A stretch of DNA of 64,000 bases, taken from positions 1 through 64,000 of the forward strand of contig NZ_JAJHJB010000023.1 of NCBI RefSeq assembly GCF_020819555.1. Direction: 5' to 3'. Below, in pieces: positions 7,138 through 15,186 of this stretch (the stretch's first letter is position 1; every line of letters begins with the position of its first letter). Under the pieces are notes generated by a model. The model worked only from the letters and a program-made list of their open reading frames with translations. It did no database searches and was not told the DNA's origin. The DNA comes from Pelosinus baikalensis (GTDB lineage: Bacteria; Bacillota; Negativicutes; DSM-13327). The position numbers and the translations under genes are program-made.

Positions 7138-7251
7138 GTTGCTAAGAGCAACTAAAACTACTTGTTGCTATAAGCAATAAAATTATTAAAAACAATTGAC
7201 AATGTTGCTTAAGGAAATATATAATAAGAACATAAAGTTGCCTTAAGAAAC
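7138..7251. promoter_or_regulatory. Four operator-like palindromes between divergent xre genes
   Basis: Related 15-base units occur at 7138-7152 (GTTGCTAAGAGCAAC), 7164-7178 (GTTGCTATAAGCAAT), 7204-7218 (GTTGCTTAAGGAAAT) and 7237-7251 (GTTGCCTTAAGAAAC). The first is a near-perfect GTTGC-N5-GCAAC palindrome. The third lies inside the rightward promoter, which suggests repression by one or both XRE proteins. Confidence 0.65.
7196..7225 (+). promoter_or_regulatory. Sigma-A promoter of the rightward xre gene
   Basis: TTGACA (7196-7201) and TATAAT (7220-7225) are separated by 18 bases, and the start codon is at 7278. An operator-like unit sits between the two boxes. Confidence 0.7.
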
Positions 7252-7277
7252 AAATATAATAAAGGTAGGTGATTAAC

Positions 7278-7532
7278 ATGAAACATGATAGGATTTGGCT
7301 AATTGATCTTCGTAAGAAGAGGGGATTAACTCAGCAACAAGTAGCAGATTCATTGACAATTAATCGTTCAACATATGCATTAATTGAAAGTGGTTTGCGT
7401 AATCCTAGTCCCGATTCTGCAAAGCAAATTGCTAATGTTCTAGGTTTTGAGTGGGTAATTTTTTTTGACAATGAATGGTGCGATAAGAAACAAAAAAGTG
7501 GAGGAAATTATCCAAAATCTAAAGCAGCTTAG
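7278..7532 (+). CDS. Small XRE family regulator (single HTH domain)
   Basis: These 84 residues are almost entirely one Cro/C1-type domain (LIDLRKKRGLTQQQVADSLT, INRSTYALIESGLRNPS, QIANVLGF) with a short tail. The ATG at 7278 follows AGGTAGGTG; the GTG at 7269 overlaps that site and is not used. The pair of divergent HTH genes with shared operators resembles a phage-type or ICE-type genetic switch, but no phage structural or integration genes are nearby. Confidence 0.8.
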   Translation: MKHDRIWLIDLRKKRGLTQQQVADSLTINRSTYALIESGLRNPSPDSAKQIANVLGFEWVIFFDNEWCDKKQKSGGNYPKSKAA

Positions 7533-7544
7533 GGAGGTGATAAA

Positions 7545-7610
7545 TTGTTTCAGAACTTAAATCCTTACAATTCAACAAACAAAGTCTATGAGAATCTTAA
7601 AGAAGAGTAA
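7545..7610 (+). CDS. Possible 21-residue peptide downstream of xre
   Basis: A TTG start follows AGGGAGGTGATAAA, a very strong ribosome-binding site that overlaps the xre stop codon. The frame encodes LFQNLNPYNSTNKVYENLKE plus a final E and then stops. Nothing is recognised in it. The binding site is the only support. It could instead be the remnant start of a lost gene. Confidence 0.4.
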   Translation: MFQNLNPYNSTNKVYENLKEE

Positions 7611-7782
7611 ATTTTATTTGCATAATAATCTTGCAAGTGAAAGGAGTGTACAAGTACTTTTACGCCCTAGGTTGGTTACCTATAGTATATCGAAAAGAAA
7701 ATACTAAATCCATTTTTGTAGACAATCTTTAAAGATCTTCTTACATCCTTGTATTACAAAAAATAGACTGGGAGGCGAAAAA

Positions 7783-8229
7783 TTGATCATTCATGAGTCA
7801 CTTATCGAATTAAACATGAAGTCGAAAAACAAAGCTGAAATCATCGAAACCTTAGCCCAAAAAGCAAAGTCGCTTGGTCGTATTCGTGATGTTGCAGGGT
7901 TTATACAGGCCGTATTTGCCCGAGAAGCGTTGTTTCCTACTGCTATCGGTTATGGTATCGCCATTCCTCATGGTAAAAGCAGCGATGTAGAGATTCCCTT
8001 TATCGCTTTTGCCAGAAGCCAGGAAGAATTTCTCTGGGATGGTAGATCCGAACATAAGGTTAGACTTATCTTTCTGATTGGTGTACCGGAAGAGCAAGCC
8101 AGTGATCTGCATTTGAAAATTTTAGCCAATATTAGTAGAGGGTTGATGAATGACTCGTATCGGGAGAGGCTGGAACGGGCTATGGATGTATGTGAAGTTA
8201 TGGAAATATTTGAGGAAATGGGGTTATAA
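7783..8229 (+). CDS. PTS fructose-family EIIA component
   Basis: This 148-residue EIIA of the fructose/mannitol family (PTS_EIIA_2) carries the phosphoryl-accepting histidine in AIPHG (His63) and the LIFLIGVPE and HLKILANIS regions typical of the fold. It would pass phosphate from HPr to the separate EIIB. The TTG start follows GGGAGGCG. It is the first gene of a five-gene set in one direction, although 271 bases with a dispersed repeat separate it from the EIIB gene. The upstream region (7611-7782) has a small CTAGGT/ACCTATAG hairpin but no recognised control site. Confidence 0.9.
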   Translation: MIIHESLIELNMKSKNKAEIIETLAQKAKSLGRIRDVAGFIQAVFAREALFPTAIGYGIAIPHGKSSDVEIPFIAFARSQEEFLWDGRSEHKVRLIFLIGVPEEQASDLHLKILANISRGLMNDSYRERLERAMDVCEVMEIFEEMGL

Positions 8230-8268
8230 GGGGACGACACACGAGACCGACACACCCCGCCTGCGGGC

Positions 8269-8489
8269 ACCCCTCTCTAGAGGGGAATTAAGTAAAAACC
8301 ATACAGACACAAATAACACAAAGTAATTCATGATTATAGTTTCCTCGTGTTTCCTTTGTGTTGCCTGGTAACGCGGCACGCAAAGGAGTGCACGAAAAAA
8401 TAATAAAAACCCTTTGTGTCCTTTGCGTCTTTGCGGTTCCATTGTTTTATCGGTTTTTTAAAGGACGCGTAGCGTTTTTCTAATAAAGG
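8269..8489. repeat. Dispersed imperfect palindrome, copy A, inside the PTS operon
   Basis: From about 8351 the sequence matches copies at 46344 and 58307. The right half (CCTTTGTGTCCTTTGCGTCT, then TTGCGGTTC) is best conserved and is followed by the shared tail GGACGCGTAGCGTTTTTCT. A separate CCCCTCTCTAGAGGGG hairpin lies at 8269-8284. Confidence 0.7.
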
Positions 8490-8500
8490 GGGAAATTATT

Positions 8501-8815
8501 TTGAAAATAATTGCTGTATGTGCATGTCCGACGGGGATTGCTCATACGTATATGGCTCAGGCTGCTTTGGAGAAAGCTGCAATGGGTAGGGGACATGATA
8601 TCAAGATCGAAACCCAGGGAGCTATGGGGATTGAAAATGAATTGTTGCCAAAGGATGTGGAGGAGGCCAGCATTGTTATCTTTGCCGTGGGTGTGAATGT
8701 GGAAGGGGAAGAACGATTTAGTGGCAAGCCCAGCATCACGGTGGAAGTGGGTAAAGCCATTGAAAATCCAATGGCCGTGATCGAAAAAGCAGAGAAGAAG
8801 GAGGAACAGGCATGA
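8501..8815 (+). CDS. PTS fructose-family EIIB component
   Basis: This 104-residue EIIB has the phosphocysteine loop CPTGIAHTYMA near the N-terminus (Cys9). It receives phosphate from EIIA and phosphorylates the sugar during transport by EIIC. The TTG start lies behind AAAGGGGGAAA. Its last codon overlaps the EIIC start as ATGA (8812-8815), which indicates translational coupling. FrwB/FryB-type stand-alone EIIB proteins look alike, and the sugar cannot be inferred from this subunit. Confidence 0.9.
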   Translation: MKIIAVCACPTGIAHTYMAQAALEKAAMGRGHDIKIETQGAMGIENELLPKDVEEASIVIFAVGVNVEGEERFSGKPSITVEVGKAIENPMAVIEKAEKKEEQA

Positions 8816-9909
8816 GTGAACTTGTAATGGATGAACTGAAAAAAGTGAAAAACCATCTGATGACAGGTGTTTCCTATATGATTCCATCCGTAGTGGTAGG
8901 TGGTATCTGCATTGCTGGAGCTTTGGCAACGGGGACACCGGGAGCTAAGGGGATGGAGGTTACCAGTGCCTTAGCCAATCACATTTTGAATATCGGTGTT
9001 GCAGGTTTTACCTTGATGATTCCGATTTTAGCTGGTTATATTGCCTATAGTCTTGCAGGTAAGCCGGGGGTAGTTCCTGGTATGATTGGCGGTTATCTGG
9101 CAAACCAGCCAATTGCCGACAGTCCTTATAAGGCAGGCTTTCTTGGTGCCTTGGTTATGGGATTGTTTGCGGGTTATATTGTGAAATGGATCAAAGGCTG
9201 GAAGGTTCCCAGTTACTTACGTCCTGTAATGCCCATCTTTGTCATTCCCATTTTAAGCTCCTTAGTTGTTGGTCTTACTTATATTTATTTACTGGGACAA
9301 CCCATTGCCGCTGTGATGGGCGGGATTACAGATGGCTTGAAAAGCATCAGCCAGCAAGGGGCTGTCGTCATCGCCATTATTACAGGTCTGATGATTGCTT
9401 TTGATATGGGGGGACCCGTTAACAAAACCGCCTGCATGTTTGCTTTTGGATTGATGGCGGAAGGGGTCTATACCGTCATGGGACCGATTGGTATTGCCAT
9501 TTGTACACCTCCCTTGGGAATGGGGCTTGCTACCTTACTGGCAAGGCAGAAGTATAGCGGGGAAGAGTTAGAAGCGGGAAAAGCAGCCTTGGCGATGGGG
9601 ATGATTGGCATTACCGAAGGAGCCATTCCTTTTGCTGCTGCTGATCCCCTGCGAGTACTGCCCTCCATCATGACAGGTTCGGCAGTGGGGGCCGTCATTG
9701 GAGCCTTAGGTAAAGTGGCAGATCATGCACCTCATGGTGGTCCCATCGTATTGCCAGTGGTTGATAATCCGATGTTTTATATCTTAGGAATTTTTTGCGG
9801 CACAGTGGTTACGGCCTTGATGGTGAATTTCTTGAAGGTGGATGTTAAGAAGGAAATATCTAGGCAGGTAGGAGGCGATTGCTTCGCTGACGCTCGCAAT
9901 GACAGTTAG
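8812..9909 (+). CDS. PTS fructose-family EIIC permease with repeat-derived C-terminus
   Basis: The 365 residues form a multi-span EIIC membrane protein (LMTGVSYMIPSVVVGGICIA, GYIAYSLAGKPGVVPGMIGG, AFDMGGPVNKTA, ITEGAIPFAAADP are family landmarks). It forms the transport channel with EIIA and EIIB. The natural end is around VDVKKE. The last 15 residues (RQVGGDCFADARNDS) are encoded by a dispersed intergenic repeat at 9871-9903 that also supplies the stop. The start overlaps EIIB by four bases. Confidence 0.9.
   Translation: MSELVMDELKKVKNHLMTGVSYMIPSVVVGGICIAGALATGTPGAKGMEVTSALANHILNIGVAGFTLMIPILAGYIAYSLAGKPGVVPGMIGGYLANQPIADSPYKAGFLGALVMGLFAGYIVKWIKGWKVPSYLRPVMPIFVIPILSSLVVGLTYIYLLGQPIAAVMGGITDGLKSISQQGAVVIAIITGLMIAFDMGGPVNKTACMFAFGLMAEGVYTVMGPIGIAICTPPLGMGLATLLARQKYSGEELEAGKAALAMGMIGITEGAIPFAAADPLRVLPSIMTGSAVGAVIGALGKVADHAPHGGPIVLPVVDNPMFYILGIFCGTVVTALMVNFLKVDVKKEISRQVGGDCFADARNDS
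9871..9903. repeat. Dispersed repeat family 2, copy 1 (within the EIIC 3' end)
   Basis: GGAGGCGATTGCTTCGCTGA followed by CGCTCGCAATGAC is the complement of the core found at 28978-29016 and, in part, at 21166-21196. Confidence 0.65.
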
Positions 9910-9996
9910 CAATTCGGGATAAAGAAAAAAGGAACTCTTTGGTAATTGGTACATAAAATGATTCCATAATGGTATTTTGTAGAGGAGATTATTACA

Positions 9997-11259
9997 ATGA
10001 ATAAAATGAATATACGTGAAGTAATGGATAAGATATTTACCTTGGAAGAGACGGGTTTTCGGACTACCTTGCTCGGAATTGGGCCCATGTCCAGAAATCT
10101 TATTGTCGCGTCCTTAGAATTAGCAAAGGAAAAAGATTTCCCGATCCTGTTTATCGCCAGCCGAAATCAAGTAGATGCGAAGGAGTTGGGGGGCGGTTAT
10201 GTATGCAACTGGGATCAGCGAGGCTTTAAGGAGGCCATTGCAGAGATTGCAAAAGCAGTCGATTTTACAGGGCTATATTATTTGTGCCGCGATCATGGCG
10301 GACCTTGGCAGCGGGATAATGAGCGCAATAGTCATTTGCCCGAAGCCATTGCGATGGAATTGGCGAAAAAGTCGTATGTAGAAGATCTGGTGAATAGCTT
10401 TGACTTACTGCATATTGATCCGACCAAAGATCCCTATGTGATTGGGAAATCCATTGACATGGAGGTCGTCCTTCGGAGAACGATCAACCTTATTGAATAT
10501 GTGGAGATGGAACGAAAGCATCGCAACTTGCCGGAGATTGGCTATGAAGTGGGCACCGAGGAAACCAATGGAGGGCTAACCAGTCAGGAGAGTTATGAAA
10601 TCTTTATTCAGCAGTTGACTACAGAACTGTCTAAGCGAGGACTTCCCATCCCCGTATTTATCGTGGGACAGACGGGGACCTTGACCAGACTAACGGAAAA
10701 TGTGGGAGAGTTTAATTATCATAGCTCAAAACTACTGGCGGATACTGCAAAAAAATATGGAGTTGGCTTAAAGGAGCATAATGGGGACTATCTGGATGAC
10801 TATATCATTCTAGACCATCCATCCCTTAATATTACTGCCATGAATGTGGCACCTGAATTTGGCTATATTGAAACGAAAGCCTACTTAGAACTCATTCGCT
10901 TAGAAGAAAAGGAATTTGAAAATGGCAGATTAGCTGTAAAGTCAAATTTAAAAAGAGTCATGTCAGAAGAAGCCGTGAATAGTGGACGATGGAAAAAATG
11001 GGTGATTGGTGATGATGTACATTTGTCTGTGGAAGCAATTCTAGGGGAGACAGAATTGACAGCAACAATATGTGAAATTTGTGGTCACTACACCTATGAA
11101 AATGAAGAAGTAAAGCGTGAAATGATAGTGCTGCATGAGAATATGAAGACGTTAGGGATTGACGGTAACCGTTATGTGCTGGATAAGATCAAAAATTCCA
11201 TTGATCGATATGTACAATGTTTTAACCTGGAAGGACTGACTAGCAAGCTCCAGCATTAA
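9997..11259 (+). CDS. GatZ/KbaZ-like protein (D-tagatose-bisphosphate aldolase class II non-catalytic subunit family)
   Basis: This 420-residue protein belongs to the GatZ/KbaZ (AgaZ) family, recognised from FIASRNQVDAKELGGGYVCN, RDHGGPWQR, LHIDPT, YEVGTEETNGG and APEFGYIET. In the Gat/Kba pathways GatZ supports the aldolase GatY. No GatY-type aldolase is present here, so it may act alone. Some stand-alone members have been reported as ketose or ketose-phosphate 4-epimerases, which would suit converting an imported tagatose-type phosphate to fructose 6-phosphate; that is inference. It lies 87 bases after EIIC and 51 bases before a sugar phosphatase, apparently in one operon. Confidence 0.8.
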   Translation: MNKMNIREVMDKIFTLEETGFRTTLLGIGPMSRNLIVASLELAKEKDFPILFIASRNQVDAKELGGGYVCNWDQRGFKEAIAEIAKAVDFTGLYYLCRDHGGPWQRDNERNSHLPEAIAMELAKKSYVEDLVNSFDLLHIDPTKDPYVIGKSIDMEVVLRRTINLIEYVEMERKHRNLPEIGYEVGTEETNGGLTSQESYEIFIQQLTTELSKRGLPIPVFIVGQTGTLTRLTENVGEFNYHSSKLLADTAKKYGVGLKEHNGDYLDDYIILDHPSLNITAMNVAPEFGYIETKAYLELIRLEEKEFENGRLAVKSNLKRVMSEEAVNSGRWKKWVIGDDVHLSVEAILGETELTATICEICGHYTYENEEVKREMIVLHENMKTLGIDGNRYVLDKIKNSIDRYVQCFNLEGLTSKLQH

Positions 11260-11310
11260 GGAAGGAAAACGTATTTTTTCTCTATGTGTTAAAGAGGGAG
11301 GGGGAAGGAT

Positions 11311-11817
11311 ATGAAGAAAAAGCCAGCCGTGTTTTTTGATCGGGATGGGGTACTAAATGTAGATCGAGGGTATATCTGTCGTCGAGAAGAATTGGAATGG
11401 ATGCCAGGGGCTATTGCTGCCTTACAGAAGCTCTATGAATTAGATTATCTGGTATTTGTCGTTACCAACCAGAGTGGGATTGCCAGAGGTTTTTATCAGG
11501 AAGAGGACGTATATAACTTTCATCGCTGCATGGCGGAAGAGGTAGAAAAACAGGGTGCGGTGATTCATTCTTTTTATTTTTGCCCCCATCATCCAGAGGG
11601 GAAGGTTGATCAGTACGCTATTCTTTGCAATTGCCGCAAGCCTTTACCCGGCATGATCCAGCAAGCTTGCTTAGAATGGCCTGTTGACTTAGAAAAATCA
11701 TTTCTCATCGGTGATATGCAGCGGGATATAGATGCGGCCCGAGCTGCTGGGATACCGGGCTATCTATTTTCCTATGGCAATCTGTATGAGTTCATTTTGA
11801 GAATTTTGCAGGAGTAG
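11311..11817 (+). CDS. GmhB-like HAD phosphatase (D-glycero-D-manno-heptose 1,7-bisphosphate 7-phosphatase family)
   Basis: This 168-residue HAD phosphatase has the nucleophile motif FFDRDGVLN (residues 8-16), motif II VVTNQSGIARGF, and the zinc loop CPHHPEG...CNCRKPLPGM that marks the GmhB/HisB-N group. GDMQRDIDAARAAG is the last HAD motif. In LPS-containing Negativicutes GmhB serves ADP-heptose synthesis, but here it ends a PTS operon without other heptose genes, so it may dephosphorylate a sugar phosphate made in this pathway. A hairpin at 11824-11851 follows. Confidence 0.8.
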   Translation: MKKKPAVFFDRDGVLNVDRGYICRREELEWMPGAIAALQKLYELDYLVFVVTNQSGIARGFYQEEDVYNFHRCMAEEVEKQGAVIHSFYFCPHHPEGKVDQYAILCNCRKPLPGMIQQACLEWPVDLEKSFLIGDMQRDIDAARAAGIPGYLFSYGNLYEFILRILQE

Positions 11818-11823
11818 AGGAAT

Positions 11824-11851
11824 GGCTAACTAAAACACATCTTAGTTAGCC
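11824..11851 (+). terminator. Stem-loop at the end of the PTS operon
   Basis: GGCTAACTAA pairs with TTAGTTAGCC seven bases after the stop. The T-run behind it is weak. Confidence 0.55.
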
Positions 11852-11928
11852 TTCTCTGTTGCCAATCGCACTCCCATGTCAAAGGCTTTTTTGCAGTCAT
11901 GGGGAAATACTTTCAAAAATAATTCAGT

Positions 11929-11984
11929 CCTGCAAGAAATCTAAAAAAGAACTTGCAGGGTTTTTGTATTTTAATGGTAAATAG
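11929..11984 (+). repeat. Hairpin plus 32-nt dispersed repeat, copy 2
   Basis: CCTGCAAG pairs with CTTGCAGG, then TTTTTGTATTTTAATGGTAA. The stretch 11953-11984 matches 2650-2681. Confidence 0.6.
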
Positions 11985-12054
11985 AGTAGTAGGCATAGCA
12001 TTAAATTTAGTCTGCAATATGTGCAGCCCCTATGAATGGGATGGAGGATGAATC

Positions 12055-12720
12055 ATGTACAAATATTTAATTTTTGATATTGATGGAACCATTATTGATA
12101 CGGAAAAAGCGGTTATCGGTTCGTTACAAAAATTATTAAAAGTAGAGACAGGTATAGATTACCCAGCCGATGAATTGTCTTTTGTATTAGGAATTCCGGG
12201 ATCTGTCGCCTTACGACAGCTAAACATTGCAGATACTGACCAAGCATGTCTAAAGTGGAATGAATATTTAAAAGAATTTTATAACTCTATACGGGTATTT
12301 CCTGATTTAGAGGAAATCATAAAATACCTGCACGACCTAAAAATCAAGACAGGTATTGTTACATCCAAAACGAAACAAGAACTACTTGACGATTTTTATC
12401 CATTTGGATTACATGATTATTTTGATTATATCGTTTGTGCTGATGACACTACTAAACATAAACCTGATCCAGAACCTATATTAAAGTGTTTGGAACTTGC
12501 CCAAGCATCTCCAGCTGAGACGATTTATATCGGTGATACTGGTTATGATATGCAAAGTGCCCATCACGCAGGTGTTGATTTCGCGCTTGCTTTATGGGGG
12601 ACGAAAGATCCAAATCTAAATGCAAAGATAAAGTTAAGCCATCCAAAAGAATTATTGGATATTGTAAAAACGGAAATAGAACGAGTCGAGGGACAGCTCA
12701 ATGACTCGTATGGACAATGA
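12055..12720 (+). CDS. HAD family hydrolase, phosphoglycolate phosphatase-like
   Basis: This 221-residue HAD (Gph/PgmB-like) protein has FDIDGTIIDTE (nucleophile Asp9), GIVTSKTK (motif II), KHKPDPEP (motif III Lys) and YIGDTGYDMQSAHHAG (motif IV). A helical cap lies between motifs I and II. The ATG start follows GGAGGATGAATC. It is a single gene closed by a strong terminator. The substrate is unknown. Confidence 0.85.
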   Translation: MYKYLIFDIDGTIIDTEKAVIGSLQKLLKVETGIDYPADELSFVLGIPGSVALRQLNIADTDQACLKWNEYLKEFYNSIRVFPDLEEIIKYLHDLKIKTGIVTSKTKQELLDDFYPFGLHDYFDYIVCADDTTKHKPDPEPILKCLELAQASPAETIYIGDTGYDMQSAHHAGVDFALALWGTKDPNLNAKIKLSHPKELLDIVKTEIERVEGQLNDSYGQ

Positions 12721-12786
12721 AATCTCAATGCGTTCCTTATAAATAACTATTTTTAAAAAGAAGATAATTACTTCCCTATATTAACT

Positions 12787-12828
12787 AGAAGCTGTCTCCA
12801 ATACAAAAGTATGAGAGGCAGCTTCTTT
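12787..12828. terminator. Bidirectional terminator between the HAD and rpiR genes
   Basis: AGAAGCTGTCTC pairs with GAGAGGCAGCTTCT and is followed by TTT. It can serve the HAD gene and the convergent regulator gene. Confidence 0.75.
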
Positions 12829-12869
12829 GATGGTGTCCAGATTTTTATTTATGGTGAACTAGCAGGGAA

Positions 12870-13730
12870 CTATTCTTTACGGTTGGCAATTGCCAGCCGC
12901 AGTTTATTAAGATTATTGGTGAATTTATCCTGGTTTTTAAATATCATACCCATATATAAAAGATCTACAATTGCCATATGAATCAGGCGTGATGTCATTG
13001 ATTCTGAAGAATAATTCACTTCCCGGCTCATGCCGTGCAGAACGAGATCAGCTTTTTTAGTAAGAGGCGATTTTAAGTGGCTGGTAATTGCAATGACTTG
13101 GGCTCCGCTTTGTTTTGCAACTTCCACGGAATTCAGCAAATCAGTATTAGACCCAGTGTGTGATACGACGATTACTACATCTTCCGGTTCTAAAATGGAT
13201 GCTGAAATAAGCTGCATATGCAAATCGGAATAGGCCTTTGTTGGTATGCCAAAACGTATGAAACGGTGTTCGATATCAGAGGCAATTACTGCTGAAATAC
13301 CAAAGCCATAAATATCAATCTTATGGGCATGATCAAGAATAGCAACAGCCTTTTGCAGTGCATCAAAATCAAGTAATTTCAGTGTATCTTGTAAACCCTC
13401 GGAAATACTGTTAAATATTTTGGTCCCCATCGTTTCAAATGAATCAGTAGGTTGTACTTCCTGATAGTTAGTTTCCAGGGGGCTCAGTATTTCGCTAGCT
13501 AAGGCAATTTTTAAGCTTTGTAAACCATGAAAGCCCAATTTACGGCAGAAACGGGAAATTGTTGCTTCAGCAGTTTTTGTAGCTTCCGCCAAATCAGAAA
13601 TAGTCATATGAATAATATCATGCGGTCGTTCTAAAATGAAACTGGCAACCCGCTTTTCAGATTTAGTGAAACTCTGAAAGCTGCTACGCAAAAGAGGCAG
13701 ACATAGTGTTGGTAGGTTTGTTCCAGGCAT
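12870..13730 (-). CDS. MurR/RpiR family transcriptional regulator
   Basis: This 286-residue protein has an N-terminal RpiR helix-turn-helix (SFTKSEKRVASFILERPHDI, MTISDLAEATKTAEATISRF) and a C-terminal SIS sugar-phosphate-binding domain (IYGFGISAVIASDIEHRFIR, VVIVVSHTGSNTDLLNSVEV, VIAITSHLKSPLTKKAD). Regulators of this type respond to phosphosugars. It is divergent from a KDPG aldolase gene 324 bases away, the most likely target. A 17-base palindrome sits 39 bases upstream of its own start. Confidence 0.9.
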   Translation of the reverse strand: MPGTNLPTLCLPLLRSSFQSFTKSEKRVASFILERPHDIIHMTISDLAEATKTAEATISRFCRKLGFHGLQSLKIALASEILSPLETNYQEVQPTDSFETMGTKIFNSISEGLQDTLKLLDFDALQKAVAILDHAHKIDIYGFGISAVIASDIEHRFIRFGIPTKAYSDLHMQLISASILEPEDVVIVVSHTGSNTDLLNSVEVAKQSGAQVIAITSHLKSPLTKKADLVLHGMSREVNYSSESMTSRLIHMAIVDLLYMGMIFKNQDKFTNNLNKLRLAIANRKE

Positions 13731-13768
13731 AGCATTTCCTCATCATTCAATTTAATTTATTTCATTGT

Positions 13769-13785
13769 ATTATTGTAACAATAAT
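13769..13785. promoter_or_regulatory. Candidate RpiR operator
   Basis: ATTATTGTAACAATAAT is an almost perfect palindrome in the rpiR-eda spacer, close to the rpiR start at 13730. The rest of the spacer to 14054 is AT-rich with no recognised element. Confidence 0.45.
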
Positions 13786-14054
13786 GCAAAATCTAGGCAA
13801 GTTGTATATATAAATGATAGAGTGTTATCTAAAATTAAAACTAAAATGATTGGAATATATCATAAAAATGTTGCGATTTACGAATAAATCGAATAAAATA
13901 TAAATTACATGAATCTATCAAAAAATATTTAAGAAATGATATTGAATTATCAATTTTGAGAATGATTTGTAAAAAACGGGTGATGTGTATGGCTGGAAAA
14001 ACATAAAGGCTACTTGCTTTGGCAGATAGCTGCAAATGAAAAGGGGAATTGATT

Positions 14055-14702
14055 ATGAGTAAACAACAAGTGCTTGAACAAATTTGTAAATCCGGTTTAG
14101 TTGCAGTGGTAAGAGCTGAAAACGGGGACCAGGCTAAGCGGATATCAGAGGCTTGCTTGGCTGGCGGCATGAAAGCTATCGAAATGACTTTTACGGTACC
14201 AAATGCTCATCATATTATGGAAGAATTGGCGAAAGCCTATTCTCCAGAGGAATTAATTATTGGGGCAGGGACAGTCCTTGATCCTGAAACAGCTCGTATT
14301 TCTATTCTCAGCGGGGCACAATATGTAGTTTCACCATGCCTGAATAAAGAAACTGTGCGTTTGTGCAATCGGTATCAAATTCCGATGATGGCCGGAGCTA
14401 TGACGATAAAAGAAGTTGTTGAATGTATGGAAGCTGGATGTGACATTGTTAAACTATTCCCAGGGGAACTCTTTGGCCCGGCTATGGTCAAAGCCATAAA
14501 AGGTCCTTTGCCTCAGGCACAGATTATGCCGACTGGTGGAGTTAATGTTAGCAATGTTCAAGAATGGATTAAGGCTGGCTGCGTGGCAGTTGGTGCTGGC
14601 AGCAGCTTAACAGCTGGTGCTAAGACCGGGGATTATGCTGCAATTACCGCAACAGCCAAGAAATTCCTAGAAGAGATTGCTAAGGCCCGGTCCTCCAAAT
14701 AA
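14055..14702 (+). CDS. eda: 2-keto-3-deoxy-6-phosphogluconate (KDPG)/KHG aldolase
   Basis: This 215-residue class I aldolase cleaves KDPG to pyruvate and glyceraldehyde 3-phosphate. Landmarks are VAVVRAEN (phosphate-binding Arg), IEMTFTVP (catalytic Glu), GAGTVLDPE, and the Schiff-base lysine in CDIVKLFPGE, then PTGGVNVSN. The ATG at 14055 follows AAGGGGAA; the TTG six bases earlier is closer than the usual spacing. It is divergent from the RpiR/SIS regulator, so phosphosugar control is expected. No kinase or dehydratase for the pathway is in the window. Confidence 0.92.
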   Translation: MSKQQVLEQICKSGLVAVVRAENGDQAKRISEACLAGGMKAIEMTFTVPNAHHIMEELAKAYSPEELIIGAGTVLDPETARISILSGAQYVVSPCLNKETVRLCNRYQIPMMAGAMTIKEVVECMEAGCDIVKLFPGELFGPAMVKAIKGPLPQAQIMPTGGVNVSNVQEWIKAGCVAVGAGSSLTAGAKTGDYAAITATAKKFLEEIAKARSSK

Positions 14703-14774
14703 ACAACGAATAGGACTCTTGAATAATTGGCAGAGTTGCAGCACGAATTGCTTTTTACCAATGACATTCAAAGT

Positions 14775-14805
14775 AAAAAAGCTCGCAAATTTCGCGAGCT
14801 TTTTT
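14775..14805 (+). terminator. Terminator of eda
   Basis: AAAAAGCTCGC/CGCGAGCTTTTTT stem-loop with a T-run. Confidence 0.85.
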
Positions 14806-14888
14806 ATTTCAAGAAATAACAATTAAGGTTTATATTTCATCTGATTTTAATTAAAGATCTGGCAATAATAATATTGGAGGTGATAAAT

Positions 14889-15008
14889 ATGAAACAACAA
14901 GAATGTAAGCAAGAACAAAAGAAACAAAACAAAAATGTTGAATTTGCAAAAGAGATTTTTAATAATGAAAATAAGAAAAATGACAAGCAGAATAAAGAAA
15001 AATGCTAA
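14889..15008 (+). CDS. Small Lys/Gln/Asn-rich protein (39 residues)
   Basis: The ATG follows a perfect GGAGGTGATAAAT ribosome-binding site and the frame ends 37 bases before a strong terminator, so it is a complete small transcription unit. The product, starting MKQQECKQEQKKQNKNVEFA, is very hydrophilic with a cysteine near each end. It is not recognised. The composition resembles small spore-associated or stress proteins of spore formers, but that is only an impression. Confidence 0.6.
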   Translation: MKQQECKQEQKKQNKNVEFAKEIFNNENKKNDKQNKEKC

Positions 15009-15044
15009 AATAAATGAAGTGGCTATTGCCATCTTCAAATTGTA

Positions 15045-15085
15045 GAAAAAAGGTACTTTACACCAGAGGTAAAGTACCTTTTTTC
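15045..15085. terminator. Bidirectional terminator after the 39-residue gene
   Basis: AAAAAAGGTACTTTAC pairs with GTAAAGTACCTTTTTTC. Confidence 0.85.
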
Positions 15086-15186
15086 TATAAAACTGCAAAG
15101 TAGGAGGTAGCTTAAAAATCTTATTCATGAGTAGTCCCCAAATTAAATATATTATAAAAGAATTTGTAATGTGGGGGAGAAGGAAA

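Noticed and set aside
7620..7782. Possible riboswitch or antiterminator upstream of the PTS operon
   Set aside because: Only a small hairpin is visible. No recognised riboswitch core or RAT-like antiterminator pair could be supported.
8480..8938. 152-codon minus-strand frame over the PTS IIB gene
   Set aside because: It is the complement of a clear EIIB coding sequence with phosphocysteine motif; no support on its own.
14847..15128. 93-codon hydrophobic minus-strand frame
   Set aside because: It is the complement of the Lys/Asn-rich 39-residue gene; poly-A-rich DNA always yields Phe/Leu-rich shadows.
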